In this document: positions 23,550 to 36,452 of the stretch, piece after piece | Position numbering within the stretch: position 1 is the stretch's first letter | Layout: every line of letters begins with the position of its first letter | DNA from: Litsea cubeba | Taxonomy: Eukaryota; Streptophyta; Magnoliopsida; Laurales; Lauraceae | DNA: 64,000 bases | Direction of reading: 5' to 3' | NCBI GenBank assembly: GCA_012931725.1 | Contig: CM022951.1 | Span: forward strand, 18,502,330-18,566,329 | Notes under the pieces: model-generated | Database searches by the model: none | What the model saw: only the letters and a program-made list of their open reading frames with translations | What the model was told of the DNA's origin: nothing | Position numbers and translations under genes: made by a program

Positions 23550-23805
23550 AACAATCACACACAAGAGAATTACGTGGTTCGGCAATCTTGCCTACGTCCA
23601 CAGGAAAGAAACTCGACTCTCCTTTAGTTTCACTCTTCTGTCCGTCTATCTGTCTGTCTCATGGGTTACACATTACATCATATATATAATGTTCTCTTTT
23701 TTACCCCCTAAGAAATCCTATCTTAGTCAATAAGAAAGTCCCGGTACAATTACCAAAATACCCATGACCATGAACTTACTTGGTCTGGACCTACTAAGCC
23801 CAACA
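23545..23805 (-). mobile_element. Copia 3' LTR, truncated at its outer end
   Basis: It matches 28886-29145 at about 95% by hand count over 261 bp. The inner border is CCCAACA (23805), next to the polypurine tract. The outer 61 bp present in the other LTR (28825-28885) are missing and replaced by an inverted LTR piece. Confidence 0.9.
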
Positions 23806-23820
23806 ATCTCCCCCTCCAGA
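23806..23820 (-). other. Copia polypurine tract
   Basis: On the minus strand TGGAGGGGGAGAT immediately precedes the LTR start TGTTGGGC. Confidence 0.85.
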
Positions 23821-23849
23821 CCATGGGGAAGACGCCTCTGAACCCCTTA

Positions 23850-26800
23850 CTAGGAGTCCAGTCCTGCCAACTTTGAGCACAGCTCCAGCTTTCCCTTAGA
23901 CACGACCTTAGTCATCATGTCGGAGGGATTCTTGTCAGTGTGAATCTTTTCCAGCTTCATGAGATTCTTCTCGATGACCTCACGAATCTAATGATATCTC
24001 ACATCAACATGCTTCGTGCGGGCATGGTATGTAGCGTTCTTGCTAAGATCCATAGCACTCTGACTGTCACAGTAGATTACATACTCTCCTTGCTTCAAAC
24101 CCAGTTCTCGAAAGAAATTCCTCAACCAAATCATCTCGTTCCCTGCTACATTAGCAGCTATGTATTCTGCTTCGGTTGTAGACAATGATGTACACTTCTG
24201 CAACTTAGACTGCCAGGAAATAGCTTCCCCTGTAAAAGTAAATAAGTACCCAGAAGTAGACAACCGACGATCAAGATCGCCTGCAAAATCAGCATCTGTA
24301 AAGCCTTCAAGTACTGGTTTTAAGCCTCCGAAATACAAGCAAAAATCTGATGTACTTCTCAAATATCTGAAGATCTACTTCACTGCTTCCCAATGCTCTT
24401 TTCCAGGGTTAGAAAGAAATCTACTCACTACACCCACTGCATGAGCAATGTTTGGCCGTGTACACACCATGGCATACATAAGACTCCCAACTGCTGAGGA
24501 GTATGGAACAGACATCATCCGTTCCTTTTCTTCATCTGTAGTAGGACATAATCTCTTACTGAGCTTGAAGTGACTGGCTAAAGGTATGCTAATTGGCTTA
24601 GCATCTACCATGTTGAATCTCGCTAGCACCCGTTCAACATATTTTTCCTGTGACAACCACAGCTTCTTGGCATTCCTATCACGACGTAATTGCATTCCCA
24701 AAATCTGTCGTGCGGGACACAAGTCTTTCATGTCAAAAGTTTTTGACATGTCCCTTTTCAATCTGCCAATCATCTCACTATCCTGTCCAACTATCAACAT
24801 ATCATCTACATGTAAAAGAAGGATGATAAATTTGCCATTACCAAATTTACGAACATAAACGCAGTGATCTACAGCTGTCCTCCGGTACCCATGACTCACC
24901 ATGAATGAATCAAACTTCTTGTACCATTGTCTCGGTGCTTGTTTCAGCCCGTAGAGACTCTTTTTCAACCTGCAAACCAGCTGTTCTTTTCCTTCTACCT
25001 CAAACCCCTCCGGCTGAGTCATGTAGATCTCATCTTTCAGATCACCGTGAAGAAATGCAGTCTTCACATCCATCTGTTCAAGTTCAAGGTCCATGCTGGC
25101 AACTAGACCCAAGATAACTCTGATAGAAGTCATCTTCACAACTGGAGAGAAGATTTCATCGAAGTCAAGACCCTTCGTCTACGCAAAGCCTTTAACCACT
25201 AGCCGTGCTTTGTGCTTTATCAGTTTTCCACTGTCATCTGTCTTCACCTTGATCATCCATTTGTTCTTCAGAACCTTTTTGCCTTTTGGGAGTTCCACCA
25301 GCTCATAAGTATTGTTCTTTTTCAAAGAACTCATCTCATCCTGCATAGCCTCCATCCACTCATCTTTATCTTCATGAGTTTTTGCTTCTGGGTAGCTCTT
25401 TGGCTCCCCCTCATCAGTAAGCAAAATATAATCTGCTGCAGGATATCTTGTTGATGGTTGACGCTCTCGAGTAAACCTCCTAACCCGAGGTTCCGTGGAT
25501 TCTGACTGAGGAGACTGCTCCCCCTGCTCAACACCCTGTTCATCTGGCAACCCCTGCGCCTCATCACAATCTGGATCATTTTGTCTACCTTCTCCACCTG
25601 TAGTCTGCACTGGAGAAGAAGTCGGTGTGAGATCAACTACTCCATCAACAACTTCTTTAGACTTTTCAGTCTTTTCAATATCTCCAAAGAATTGGTCTTC
25701 ATGAAACACTACATCCCTACTTCTGATAATTTTTCTTTTCTCTGGATTCCATAACCTGTAGCCAAACTCGGCACCACCATAGCCAAGAAAAATGCAACAC
25801 ACTGCCTTATCATCCAGCTTTGAATGCTGCTCCTTTGGTACATGTGCAAATGCCTTGCACCCAAATACCTTCAAATGAGAATAAGAAACGTCTTTACCTG
25901 TCTATACCCTCTCCGGAAGATCAAAATCCAAAGGAACTGAGGGAGACCTGTTAATCAGGTAAACGGCAGTCAGAATAGCTTCACCCCAAAATGGCTTGGG
26001 TAGCTGTGCCACTCTAATCATGCATCTCATCCTTTCAAGAATAGTGCGGTTCATTCTCTCGGCTACACCATTGTGCTGTGGAGTACCAAGAACTGTTCTT
26101 TCATGTCGAATACCATGCTTTGAGCAATAGCCTTTAAACTGGTTGGATGTGTACTCACCACCATTATTTGTGCGGAGACATTTCAAGAGTTTTCCTGTTT
26201 CTCTTTTAACCATGACATGAAACTGCTGAAATACTTGGAACACCTGATCCTTCGATTTCAACGCATAAACCCAGACTTTCCTGGATGCATCATCAATAAA
26301 TGTGACAAAAAGCTTATTGCCACCCAATGACTCCACCTCCATGGGACCACAAACATCATGATATACAAAATCCAACACATTAGATTTTATCGTTGATGTT
26401 TTAGAGAAAGAAACCCTATGATGTTTACCAAACAAGCAATAATCACAAGGTTCAAGGGATGTACCTTTGGAGTAATTAATCAGATCTTTCTTTGCTAATA
26501 ACTGCAGTCCTTTCTCACTCATATGTCCAAGTCTCTTGTGCCACAGAATTAGAGAGGTTCTGTTTTCAACAGCATTCAACACACCTTTGCATAGCTTCAC
26601 TTGTGTCTTGTACAGCGTATTACACGCCTTTCCTCTCGCAAAAATAAGAGACCCTTTAGTGAGTTTCCACCTGCCATTTTCGAAGTAACTTTCATAACCT
26701 GCAAGGTCCAATGAAGTCCCGGAAATCAGATTCAACCGCAGTTCAGGAATATGTCGCACATCTTTCAACGTCATTGTGCAACCAATATCGGTTTGAATGC

Positions 26801-27818
26801 AGACATCACCGATCCCAACAATATTTGAATGACTTGTGTTGCCCATCTTCACAGTGCCAAAGTCTCCTGCTTTGTACGTCGTGAACATCTCCTTAGAAGG
26901 AGTAGCATGGTAGGATGCTGCTGTGTCAACAACCCACTCAACCTGATCATCTGCAACATTCAAACACTCTTCAACTTCACTAGTCAGAATCACTACTTCA
27001 TTATCCAAAGTAGCTGTAGTGTTAGTGTCATTCTTCTGCTCATTGTTGGTTTCTTTCTTTTCCTTTAAGGCAAAGCAATTCTTCTTAATGTGACCCTCCT
27101 TGCCACAATGAAAGCATTTTCCAGACTTTTTCTTAGTCTGTGATTCCTTGCCACCTCTGGACTTGCCACGACCCCCCTTTGGTCCCATACTCTTACTCCT
27201 CCCTCTATTCTCAGTAACAAAGGCCTGTGCATTATCTGTCCCTGCAGTTTTCCTTCTTGTTTCTTCATTTAACAAGCTGCTAGTAACCTGACTCATTGAT
27301 AACACACCATCTGGAGTAGAGTTGCTCACGGAAACAACTAATGTCTCCCATGTATCTGGCAAAGAACTTAAAAGAAATAAAGCTTGCATCTCATCATCAA
27401 GGACCATCTTCATTGTAGCCAGCTCATTCACAATGCATTGAAAATCATTTATGTGATCTTCAATTTTACCACCCTTCTTGAATTTCATGTTTACAAGCTT
27501 TCTAATCAGAAAAGTTTTATTTACGGCGGTTTTCTTCTCATATCTTTCTTCTAACTTCATCCAAAGGGTTCTCGCATTGGTTTCATTAGACACGTGATGA
27601 AATATGCTGTTATCCACCCACTGTCTGATGTGACCAATGGTCTTTCTATGCATCTTTTTCCAATCTGGATCAGACATATCTTTTGGTCGGGCACTATCCC
27701 CCTCAATGGGATCATAGAGGTCTTTGCAATAAAGTATATCCTCCATCTTAGGTTTCCAAATCAACCAATTGGTATGGTTGAGTTTGATCATGGTAGTGTT
27801 CATAGTGTTGTTATCCAT
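23850..27818 (-). pseudogene. Ty1/copia (Tork/Tnt1-like) gag-pol polyprotein with four amber stops
   Basis: One uninterrupted frame of 1323 codons (including the stop) from ATG at 27818 to 23850, with in-frame TAG at 25902, 25179, 24375 and 23988 and no frameshift. Domains in order: Gag with zinc knuckle CFHCGKEGHIKKNC (residues 235-248); protease DTAAS (298-302); GAG-pre-integrase HKRLGHMS; integrase core with DVCGPME and NGVAERMNRT; reverse transcriptase with MDVKTAFLHGDL and HVDDML; RNase H with FTDADFAG, TEAEYIA and RTKHVDV. Order IN-RT-RH is the copia order. The second integrase Asp is Asn (26166-26168, usual TDNGGEY reads TNNGGEY). YVDD reads HVDD. It was made in the cytoplasm as one polyprotein, and this copy cannot make a full protein. 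Lineage is by motif similarity. Confidence 0.95.
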
Positions 27819-28824
27819 CTCAATTTAATAATTAAGAAAAATATAAACAACTGTCACTAAGTTCAATTTCTGCACCAATCTGTAGATCTCGTCACCACGA
27901 GCACGCTGGAAGAAACGGATATGAAATCCGACTCTGGATAGCTCCGATATTGCAAAAATAGTTTTCTACGCTTGGATTAGTCAAACTTTCCTGTTGACCG
28001 TCAAACTGCCAATCTTCTTCCATAGTTACGTAGATCTGCTCGCAACGAGTCTGTAGGCGCAAACGGATCTCCGATCTGACCTCGGATGATCAAGATATCG
28101 ACGAAACAAGTTTCTGCCGTCGATCCTGGTCAAACCCTGTTGACCGTATTGTTCGCTGACGTGGCGATGACGTCAGCAGCTGCTGGATGGGCTTCCTGCT
28201 TCACGGGTCAGGCGGAACTGACCCGGAACCAGAACCTGGCCTGGTCTGGGTTGTGGGCTTGCTGAGTTGGGCTTCTGTAAACGGGTCAGGTCAACCCGCC
28301 CTGGAACCCCCCAAACAGAACTCTGTTCTGTTTCTTCGTTCTGGTTTTGTAACCAGAAAAACGATGGAGACTCTGCTCCTTTGGTTCTTCGTCTCCGGCG
28401 ATGGCGCAGCAAGGCGGGGACTTGCGATGGCCGGCGACGTACTTTGGCGAAGAGCGGACGTCGAGACAAGGAGGGCGGCAGCGGTCAGCAGCGGTGGCGA
28501 GCAGTCCGGCGAGAATTGCACAGCGGCGACGGCTGGGTTCTTCTCCTGTACGCAGCGGTGAGCGGCGGCCCTTCTTCTCCAGCGAAGATCTGTGCAGTCC
28601 GGTAGCACTGGTATTCTGCACTTCCGGTTCCGACCAGACACAGCAAAGGGAAATCGTTCCCCTGTTTTCCTCTAACAGCGATCAGTGTGGCCCTTTCGAG
28701 ATTGAAGAAACTCCGATCTCGTCCTCCGTAAAAAAAACAGAGATCGATCTCAACTATTGAGATCTAATCCGTCGATCGCCCACGCACAATTCAACCCTAG
28801 CAAACCCTAGGCTCTGATACCACT
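27819..28824 (-). other. Copia untranslated leader
   Basis: About 1 kb between LTR and gag ATG. The span 28170-28640 is GC-rich, with overlapping frames on both strands that show no family motif. The leader also contains the site copied into the scrambled left border (27917-27935). Confidence 0.75.
28811..28822 (-). other. Primer binding site, initiator Met tRNA type
   Basis: On the minus strand TGGTATCAGAGC follows the LTR by two bases. It is complementary to the 3' end of plant initiator tRNA-Met, the usual primer of copia elements. Confidence 0.9.
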
Positions 28825-29145
28825 TGTTGTGTGCGTGTATGCGGAAACGTGAATCAGCGATCGAACGAACAAACAACCACACAAAAGACAAACAATCACA
28901 CACAAGAGAATTACGTGGTTCGGCAATCTTGCCTACGCGACGAGAAAGAAACTCGACTCTCCTTTAGGCTCACTCTTCTGTCCGTCTATCTGTCTATCTC
29001 ATGGGTTACACATTACATCATATATATAATGTTCTCTTTCTTACCCCCTAAGAAACTCTATCTTAGTCAATAAGAAAGTCCCGGTATAATTACCAAAATA
29101 CCCATGACCATGAACTTACTTGGTCTGGACCTACTAAGCCCAACA
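28825..29145 (-). mobile_element. Copia 5' LTR, 321 bp
   Basis: Minus-strand LTR from TGTTGGGCTTAG (29145) to the CACAACA end at 28825, next to the primer binding site. It has an ATATATATGATG promoter-like stretch near 29020. The right flank is ATAAC; the matching left target copy is lost in the rearranged left border. Confidence 0.9.
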
Positions 29146-31606
29146 ATAACAACTAATACAGAGGTAGATGAAAATCTCACTGTACTACAATTTGATTTAT
29201 TCGGATGATGGCAAGGCAATCATTTACTATCCAAGATAAACTATTTGATGGTGTCGATGGATTTTATCTTTTAACTCATCAATTTTAGGCCCTTAAGAGA
29301 GAGAGAGAGGATAAAGGATTTATGAGAAAGAGATTGATGGATTTCTGAGAAAGAGAGAGGAAAAAGGATTTCTGAGGGAGGGAAGAAATGGGTGCGAACG
29401 AAATTGAGGAGGGAGGGAACGCTAAATGGGAGAACAAAACAAGTTTTAGAAAATGAGGGGAAGAGAACGAGTTTTAGCAAAATGGGCCATTCTTTTGTTT
29501 TTGTCTTGAAACGGTTTTTAAACTTGGGATGGTTATAAACCTTGTCTGATTAGAAACTGCTATTGACGGTTTCAATTTTTCGTTTTTCGTTCATATTTTT
29601 GGTGTAGTGCTTGATAGAATGCGTTGCACTGAATTCCCATGAATTAAATATCGAACAAACAAATGAATCCTATGTGAAAACGAAAATGGGAAAAAAGTTG
29701 TCTTCTTATTTTCTCTATAGCATAAAACTATTGGGATTTTGTAGCACTTTGTCTTCAAGGCTATGACCCATCCGACAGGTGGGTGGGTCATTAGAGTTGA
29801 TTATCTCCCATAATGTACGGCTAAACATTAGAGCCTAATGATTAAAGAGAAGTAATCCTATGCTATTAAGAACCCAAATAAGAATCACATAAAAATCTTG
29901 CTCAAATAAACCCATGGATATATACACTCAAATAAATCCACATATACGCCAATTGTATGTAGATAAGCGTTTGTAAAAAAGAAAAGAAACACATAAGAAT
30001 CTGCACGACTTATTTACATAATAATCATATCAAGAATTAACATAAGAATCATGCATGGCCCCTTTGACCTACTTGTTTGTAGAAAATGGTGACCCTCCTA
30101 TCAAGGTTGGTACTGTTATAATGGCCTCAAAGTTATTTAAATCTTGGCCATTAGACGTGGTTGGAATTTTCTCCGAAAATTTACATGATCAATAGAAAGG
30201 TCTTGTTGGATGATCATCATCAAATTGGGTACATTCTATTTCATGGCAGAGAAGGGAGAGGTGGGCCCTTATCACTCATCATGGGAGTTGCTAGCTGAAG
30301 TCGATCTATATATACCCACGGCTTGGTGGGCCATAGGGAATACCCCGGCCTCCTGCCATACAAGTTTAGTAGAGATGTGATAACCAATAGGCATATTTAT
30401 TTGCATGAGAGGAGTGAAGTAAATGGTGAAATTAAGAGTCAATGAAAGAGAAGAGGGTTGAATTTGAGGGTAAAAAGCACATGACAAAAAGTTACCTCTC
30501 CCAAAGTTGTTGACTTGTAGTGTTTTGTTTTTCATTTACTTTTATAAAACCAAAAAGTCTATATGGACAAACTCCCATGGACCATTTTATGGACAAACTC
30601 TATAGTTTAAGGGTCACATCATCTAATATTTTAGATCTTCCTATATAATTTATATAAAAGGACCCTGCAATAATGGTATTTCTAAAAAGAATATCCCTGA
30701 AACTCAGAAATATTCCAAATAATTCTACATAAGTCGGTCAACCAATGAGGGAGCAATTGGTGGCATCAGTGAGTGTTATGTCTAATGTAAAATAAACTTC
30801 TACCATTCCACAACAACTTGATGTTGGCCGAGGTTCCTTCCCCATTTTCCATTTTGTGTTTGATGTAGATAATAGGCAGGGAAATATTGCCAAAGGTTGT
30901 ACATTCAATATTGTAAAGAAAATCATAGCAAATACATTTTAAAGATTTTAACTCAGCCTTTGACTTCTTTCAACCATTGAAGAATATATCTACTGTACAT
31001 ATTTTTCATTATTTAAGAACCTCTTACAAAATATCTAAAAGTAATTATAAATTTGATCATGTCCTGAACCAAATTCGTGTCACATGCAAGATATCTCATA
31101 CTTAACCCAAACTCGAAAAAAATAATATCAAATGTGCCTCTAATAGGAAAGCATCATTAAGGAAGATCACCCATTTAACCTAGTCCCATTAATTGGCCAT
31201 TGCCATCCCTAATGTCAATGGTATAAATGAAAAAGAAATTCCTTTATAAATGATGGACGGCCTAAACTAGAACTTGCCGGATCCGGATCCCGACTTGAGT
31301 TGCAACATATAAACTTATGCTCACCCTAAGAGCCATGCTTACAGAATACAGTATTTACATATTTAAATATTACAAGAACAAGCCTTAATTTACATAATAG
31401 AATAGTGTAATATTAGAATATTTTTGTTGTTTGGCAATTTTTAAAGAATTTTATATATTTTAAATTTAGTTGTTTGGATTGTACTATGATTTTAACATAT
31501 ATTAAAAAAGTCCAAAATAACAAGAAGTTAATGTTATCGATTGTATATAGTAAAGTTCATTATTAGAATATTTTTTTATTAAATACTTCATTTATATTTA
31601 GTTTTG
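29146..31606. other. Intergenic, no supported gene
   Basis: GGTGTAGTG at 29603-29611 could be the outer end of a CACTA-like MITE whose partner end is not found. At 30304-30313 the minus strand has TATATATAG about 30 bp before an ATGATG that opens only a 13-codon frame. No family motif is seen. Confidence 0.4.
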
Positions 31607-32140
31607 GATGAAAAAGTTGTGTGGTAAGGTAAAGTTCAACTACCACTTTTTTTTACCATAAGCCACTTTTCTTTATCACATAAAACTATAGTAAAGTATA
31701 GTAAAGTAAAGCCAATACAAAGGGCAACTACTTTACTACTCTCTTTCTCCTGCTTTACTTTACCACATACTTCATTTTACCTTACTTTACCTAATCTTTT
31801 ACCATAATATGGCATCAACATTTATTTTACTTTACCATACATATAAACAAACATGCCTTAACCTATATATGATATATTCCTATATATGATATATTATATC
31901 CAGTCACTATATTTAGATGAAAAAGTAGTGTAGTAAAGTGAAGCCTAGCATGCATTTTTTTTTCTATAAACTTTATCAAAAGTTACTTTTTCTTTACTAT
32001 ATAAACTACAACAAAGTGTGATAAAAGTAAGGTCAAATATAAAAAATAACTTTACCACTCTCTCACACTTTACTTCGCTTTTACTTTATCGTGATGTGAC
32101 ATTTTACCTTTACTTTACCATACATGTAAACAAGTACTAT
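31607..32140 (+). repeat. Two direct copies of a TTTACTTTACC-rich repeat
   Basis: Both copies (31607-31860 and 31916-32140) start GATGAAAAAGT and end CTTTACCATACAT..AAACAA. Each holds TAAAGTAAAG and, later, CTTTACTTTA phrases, so each could fold back. They are probably related non-autonomous elements. Confidence 0.55.
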
Positions 32141-34477
32141 CATTAAACTATTATGCAACCACACAATTATTATGTTATTTAGGCGGGCCCACTTTAATAT
32201 TTGACTTGGTTGTCAGCCAAGGGGCATTTTGTAATTCAGAAGTCTCATTTTCTCACATGTGAAATACATATATATAGTTTGTAAGTGGACATTTTTATTC
32301 TTATATTTAAAGTGAAACTTATTTAATGGAAAAAAGGCCAATTCTCTCTTCTCCTTAAGCCATATCACGACGAAGAGTTATTATTCAAAATCTTACCTAA
32401 ATTGGATCCACCTTTAGCAACACACCTTACCCAACCCATTGTTTTGTCTCCATGACATGAGACCCTCATGGAATGGATCCACTCCTTTGTAAGTGGATAG
32501 ATTAATTGAATCTAATGGGTATCATGTTTGTACTCAATCATTTAATATGGCCCATTATCATTAGACTCTAAAGATCAATAACGATTATGGAAAAATCACT
32601 TTAGTACTCTTACAATTTTAGTTGGAAGTTGGTGCCAAAATTCTTACAATATTTATTTCTTTTTGTCTGAATAGTTATGATGAGAAGATGATATGAGGAA
32701 TTTATCCACCATTTTTAATATGTGACACCCAATCTTCCCATTTACGTATAAAAAATGTCAACAATTGGAAGAATGGGTCTTCTTTTTAAAAAAAATCAAA
32801 AGGTTTGTAGACCATATTCCCTAAAAGTGAAACAAATTAATTGATAGGTGATGGTTTTCCAAATGCAACCTCTCGCATAGCATTACAAGCAGTAAAACAA
32901 AATCCAAATAGCTTTAACTTTATGAGAATTTGATCTTAGTTGTAGTAACTGGAATAATGAACAGATAAAGTAGAATATTCCAAGACAGGCTAATATTAAT
33001 TTTCTCACTTTTTTTTTTTTTGCTGAAAATATTTTCTCACTTACAAATTGTTTTCTGGTCTAAAAAGAAGCAATGGTAGTACTAACCAAAAGCACGATTC
33101 GATAGCCTTGATTTAAGATGGGGGCGACCCTTGGGGATGATATCAACGAAGCAACGGAAGATGGATGGCAGCGAACATTATTTTGGGGACGAAGATGGAT
33201 GACAACGTCGTAGCAGAGGAGGCGAGAGAGATAGAGAGTTCCCGAAAGAGTTGCAAGAAGCTATACATGTTATCCATGATTTTTTGCCCTTACCTAAATG
33301 GAAGGATTGTGTATGTTGGAGGAATGGAGAGGAGGTAGGGAAATAAAGAGGAGAGGAGTGGGGAGGATTTACATGTTAGAAAGGAGTTATGGGAGTCTTG
33401 AAAACCATTGAGAGGACTTAAAATTGTCTGGAAATCAACTGGACATTGAACCTATGGTCATTGGATCAATTGAGAATTGAATATTTGACTTGGTCATTAT
33501 TAGGCCAACATTGGATGGAACGTTTAAAATCAATTGAAGCTGATTTTGATTGAAATTAGTCTCTTTCATATATAATAACAATTGAAATCAATCTCTTTCA
33601 TATGTAATAATAGGAAATAACTACAGGATATTACATAATTGTTGGTAAAACTTTGATCTCACGAAAGGGCGATCGAACCAATTGTCGCATGATTGGCTCG
33701 AGAGAATAACTCAAGCCCAAATCACTCCTAAGGAGGGACTCAAGAGACATTTTCAACAGATTAAAAGGTTCCAAAAGACTTGAAAACTTAAAAGTTTTCT
33801 TTTGGTAGAAGGAATTTTTCATTCACAACAAACAAGTACATTTTGAGAACAAAATATACAAACAAAAACTACAACCTACACCAAAACAAAATTAGAACTA
33901 TCTATGAAAGTTTTCTTAGCAAAATCATGGAGAATTCCGTTGAAATATCTTAGGATGTGATAAAAGGCTAAGAATTCAAAATACTTGATGAGCCCTTTAA
34001 TGTCCTGCAAAATACTGTCAATCGACCAATCACAACTTTCGTTAATCGCATAGGTTGCTTAAAAAAAAATAAAAAAATCAAGGGAAGCCTTATTTATGCT
34101 AGAGGTTGTAAAATGAGTATCTGAGGTTTTTAAACCGTACGTTTACAATTCACTAGTTCCATAGATTGCCAATTTTTTTCTTAAAACAACATCAAACTAT
34201 TAACTCATAGTACATCACCAATTTGGATCCTTGTGGCTCAAAGGCTACGAGATTGATTTAAATGGTTTAGTCAACATGGCGGACGAACATATAAAGTAAT
34301 AGAATGTCTTGTGTATAAAATCACTTTCGGTTTGAGAATCTCAACCCTTAGATCCTATAATCATATCAAGTCATCACAATGATGGGACGGGTTTGGGTGC
34401 ATGAAAAAGATAGCACCACTCAATTCAATAAAGTTACCGCTAATGTCATCAGGAGACTCACTGAATGCAAATTAATT
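32141..34477. other. Intergenic, no supported gene
   Basis: AT-rich. The span 33110-33400 is more GC-rich and purine-heavy but has no recognisable frame. No terminal repeats were found. Confidence 0.4.
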
Positions 34478-34485
34478 GTTTTGGG

Positions 34486-35563
34486 CATGGTTTAAAAAAC
34501 CGGCCGATACCGATTCGTATCGGCCGATACGAACCGGTATCGGCCGACACTGAACCGATATCTCAACGAGATATCGGTATCGGCGATACCAGGCTTCAAA
34601 TCGCCAATATCTCGCGAGATATCGGCCGATACGAAGTAAATATTGGCCGTGACGATATATCGGCTGATATTTTCAAAATATCGGCCGATCTCCTTTTTTT
34701 TTTTTTTCAGGGCGCTGCCCCCTGGACCCCCGCGAGCTGACCGGTCAGCTCGACCCCCGCTGGGGGATACCCCCGGACCCCCTATGCGAAGCGCATGTTT
34801 TAGAGAAGTGGCAATCAAGAAGACAAAAAAATCCTACTTGACCATGATAGCTAGGACTCTTTTGTTAATTGTCTTTCTTTTTTTTTTTGTGCTTGGATGT
34901 CTATTATTATCATAAGCTGCTAGATATGATATTAAACCTATTTAATTATGTTTTGAATGATATAGTAGTAAAGATTGTGTAATACACTAATTCATGAACC
35001 AAAATGCTTTATATTGAGTTAGATTCGATGTTACTCACTTATTTTTCCCTAGATCTAGTATTTTAAAGTGTAGATCTAAATTTTTTTTATTTCCAAAATT
35101 TGGGGCTTTTCTTGAAATCAATTACATTTTTTTCACATTAGTGTTCAAATGCATTGATAATGTATTAGTTTAAAATAGATCTATACTTTTGGAACAAAAA
35201 AGTATGAGTTTTGCCAAAAATTGTGGTTGCATTATGTCAAATTTATGATATTTCATCTTATCGATCATGAGCATCAATAATAGTTGCATTATATAAAATA
35301 CTGGAGAATAAAGCGAACAGCGACACAGACATGACTCATAACTTAAGGTGACCGATATTTTGATTTATTGTTGTTACTAATGGAAAAAAAATATTGTTTT
35401 CCAACATTTTCTAATATTCTGGATTTTTTGAATATTTTTGCGAATTTTTTTGGATTAAAAAAAAATTCACACCGCGACGGACCGATATCCGCGGCAATAT
35501 CCGCGACGTATCGGTTTTTCGGCCCGGCCGATACCGCGACCGATACCGAGATTTTAAACCATG
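34486..35563. mobile_element. 1.08-kb foldback DNA element with 8-bp target duplication
   Basis: Terminal CATGGTTTAAAA is perfectly inverted at both ends, and GTTTTGGG flanks both sides (34478-34485 and 35564-35571). An 8-bp duplication fits hAT-type insertion. Both sub-terminal regions are packed with TATCGG/CCGATA palindromes (34500-34690 and 35480-35550). The middle has a GC-rich block near 34715-34800 and AT-rich filler; no transposase is present. Confidence 0.8.
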
Positions 35564-35652
35564 GTTTTGGGGGGCTCGCATTCTCTAGGCTTCTCATGTG
35601 TTATGAGAGGCCGAGTAAAAGTGGAGCAGGGGGGTAAATTATGAATAAAGCT

Positions 35653-36452
35653 AGGGACGTTATGGCCACATACCAAAAAAATTCTCTCCCTACTTATATA
35701 TATATATATGAGAATATTTATATACATCTTTTACTCACGATAGAGTGAAAGACACTCATCTTTTTGCACATGAAAAGTGTATTTTGTACATCACCCTATG
35801 TACTTGAAAGATGTATATGAATGTTCCATATATATATATATATATAAAACCTAAACTACCCTCCTCCTTTCCCCTTTCCACCCTCCTACTTCTCCCTCTC
35901 TGCCCTCCCCACCTCCCAGTCGCCGACGGGGAGGGAGACCAGCCGGTAGGCCCCAATGGCAGCCCCCCTCTCTTCCTCTATCCCGCCTCTATTTTCTCTC
36001 CCTCCCACCGGTTCCCTCTCCCCCTGCCCAGTCACCGGCCCCACCCCCTCCCCCTACCCCGCCCACTTCCCCACCTTCCTTTTCCTCTTCTTCTTCTTCC
36101 CTCTCTCCCAAATCCACCGCCTCCCCCTACCCAGCCCACTTCCCTACCTTCCTTTTCCTTTTCCTCTTCCTCTTCCTCCTCCTCTTATTCTTATTCTTCT
36201 TCCATCTCTTGGGCAAGGGGAGAGGGAATCGGTGGGAGGGAGGAAGGGAGGGAGAGGGAGAGAAAATAGAGGGGAAAGGAGGAGGTTGGGGTTGCTGTCG
36301 GGGCCTGCCTCCTAGTCGGCGACGATGTGGGGGGGGGGGGGGGGGGGTGAGAGGAGGGTGGAACGAGAAAGGGAGAAGGGTAATTTAGGCATTTTTTGGA
36401 AAAAAAAATTGTGTGGGAAGAGAATTTTCTGGTGTACCAATAGAACGTCCCT
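35653..36452. mobile_element. 800-bp TIR element
   Basis: The left end AGGGACGTTATGGCCACATA and the inverted right end AGGGACGTTCTATTGGTACA begin with a shared AGGGACGTT, and ATTCTCT..CC continues on both arms. Inside are an AT-rich palindromic segment (35690-35850), a CCTAAACTACCC / CCTAAATTACCC inverted pair, a CT-rich half and a 19-G run. No exact target duplication was found. Confidence 0.65.
36329..36347 (+). repeat. Run of 19 G
   Basis: Uninterrupted G homopolymer. The exact length may be an assembly estimate. Confidence 0.9.

Noticed and set aside
28173..28641. Several overlapping frames on both strands
   Set aside because: They lie in the GC-rich copia leader, share the same bases and show no protein family.
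30272..30535. TATA-like site with a frame or possible microRNA gene
   Set aside because: The ATG after the TATA opens only 13 codons and no foldback or known microRNA was recognised.
35811..36315. Pro/Ser-rich frames
   Set aside because: CT-rich interior of a TIR element.
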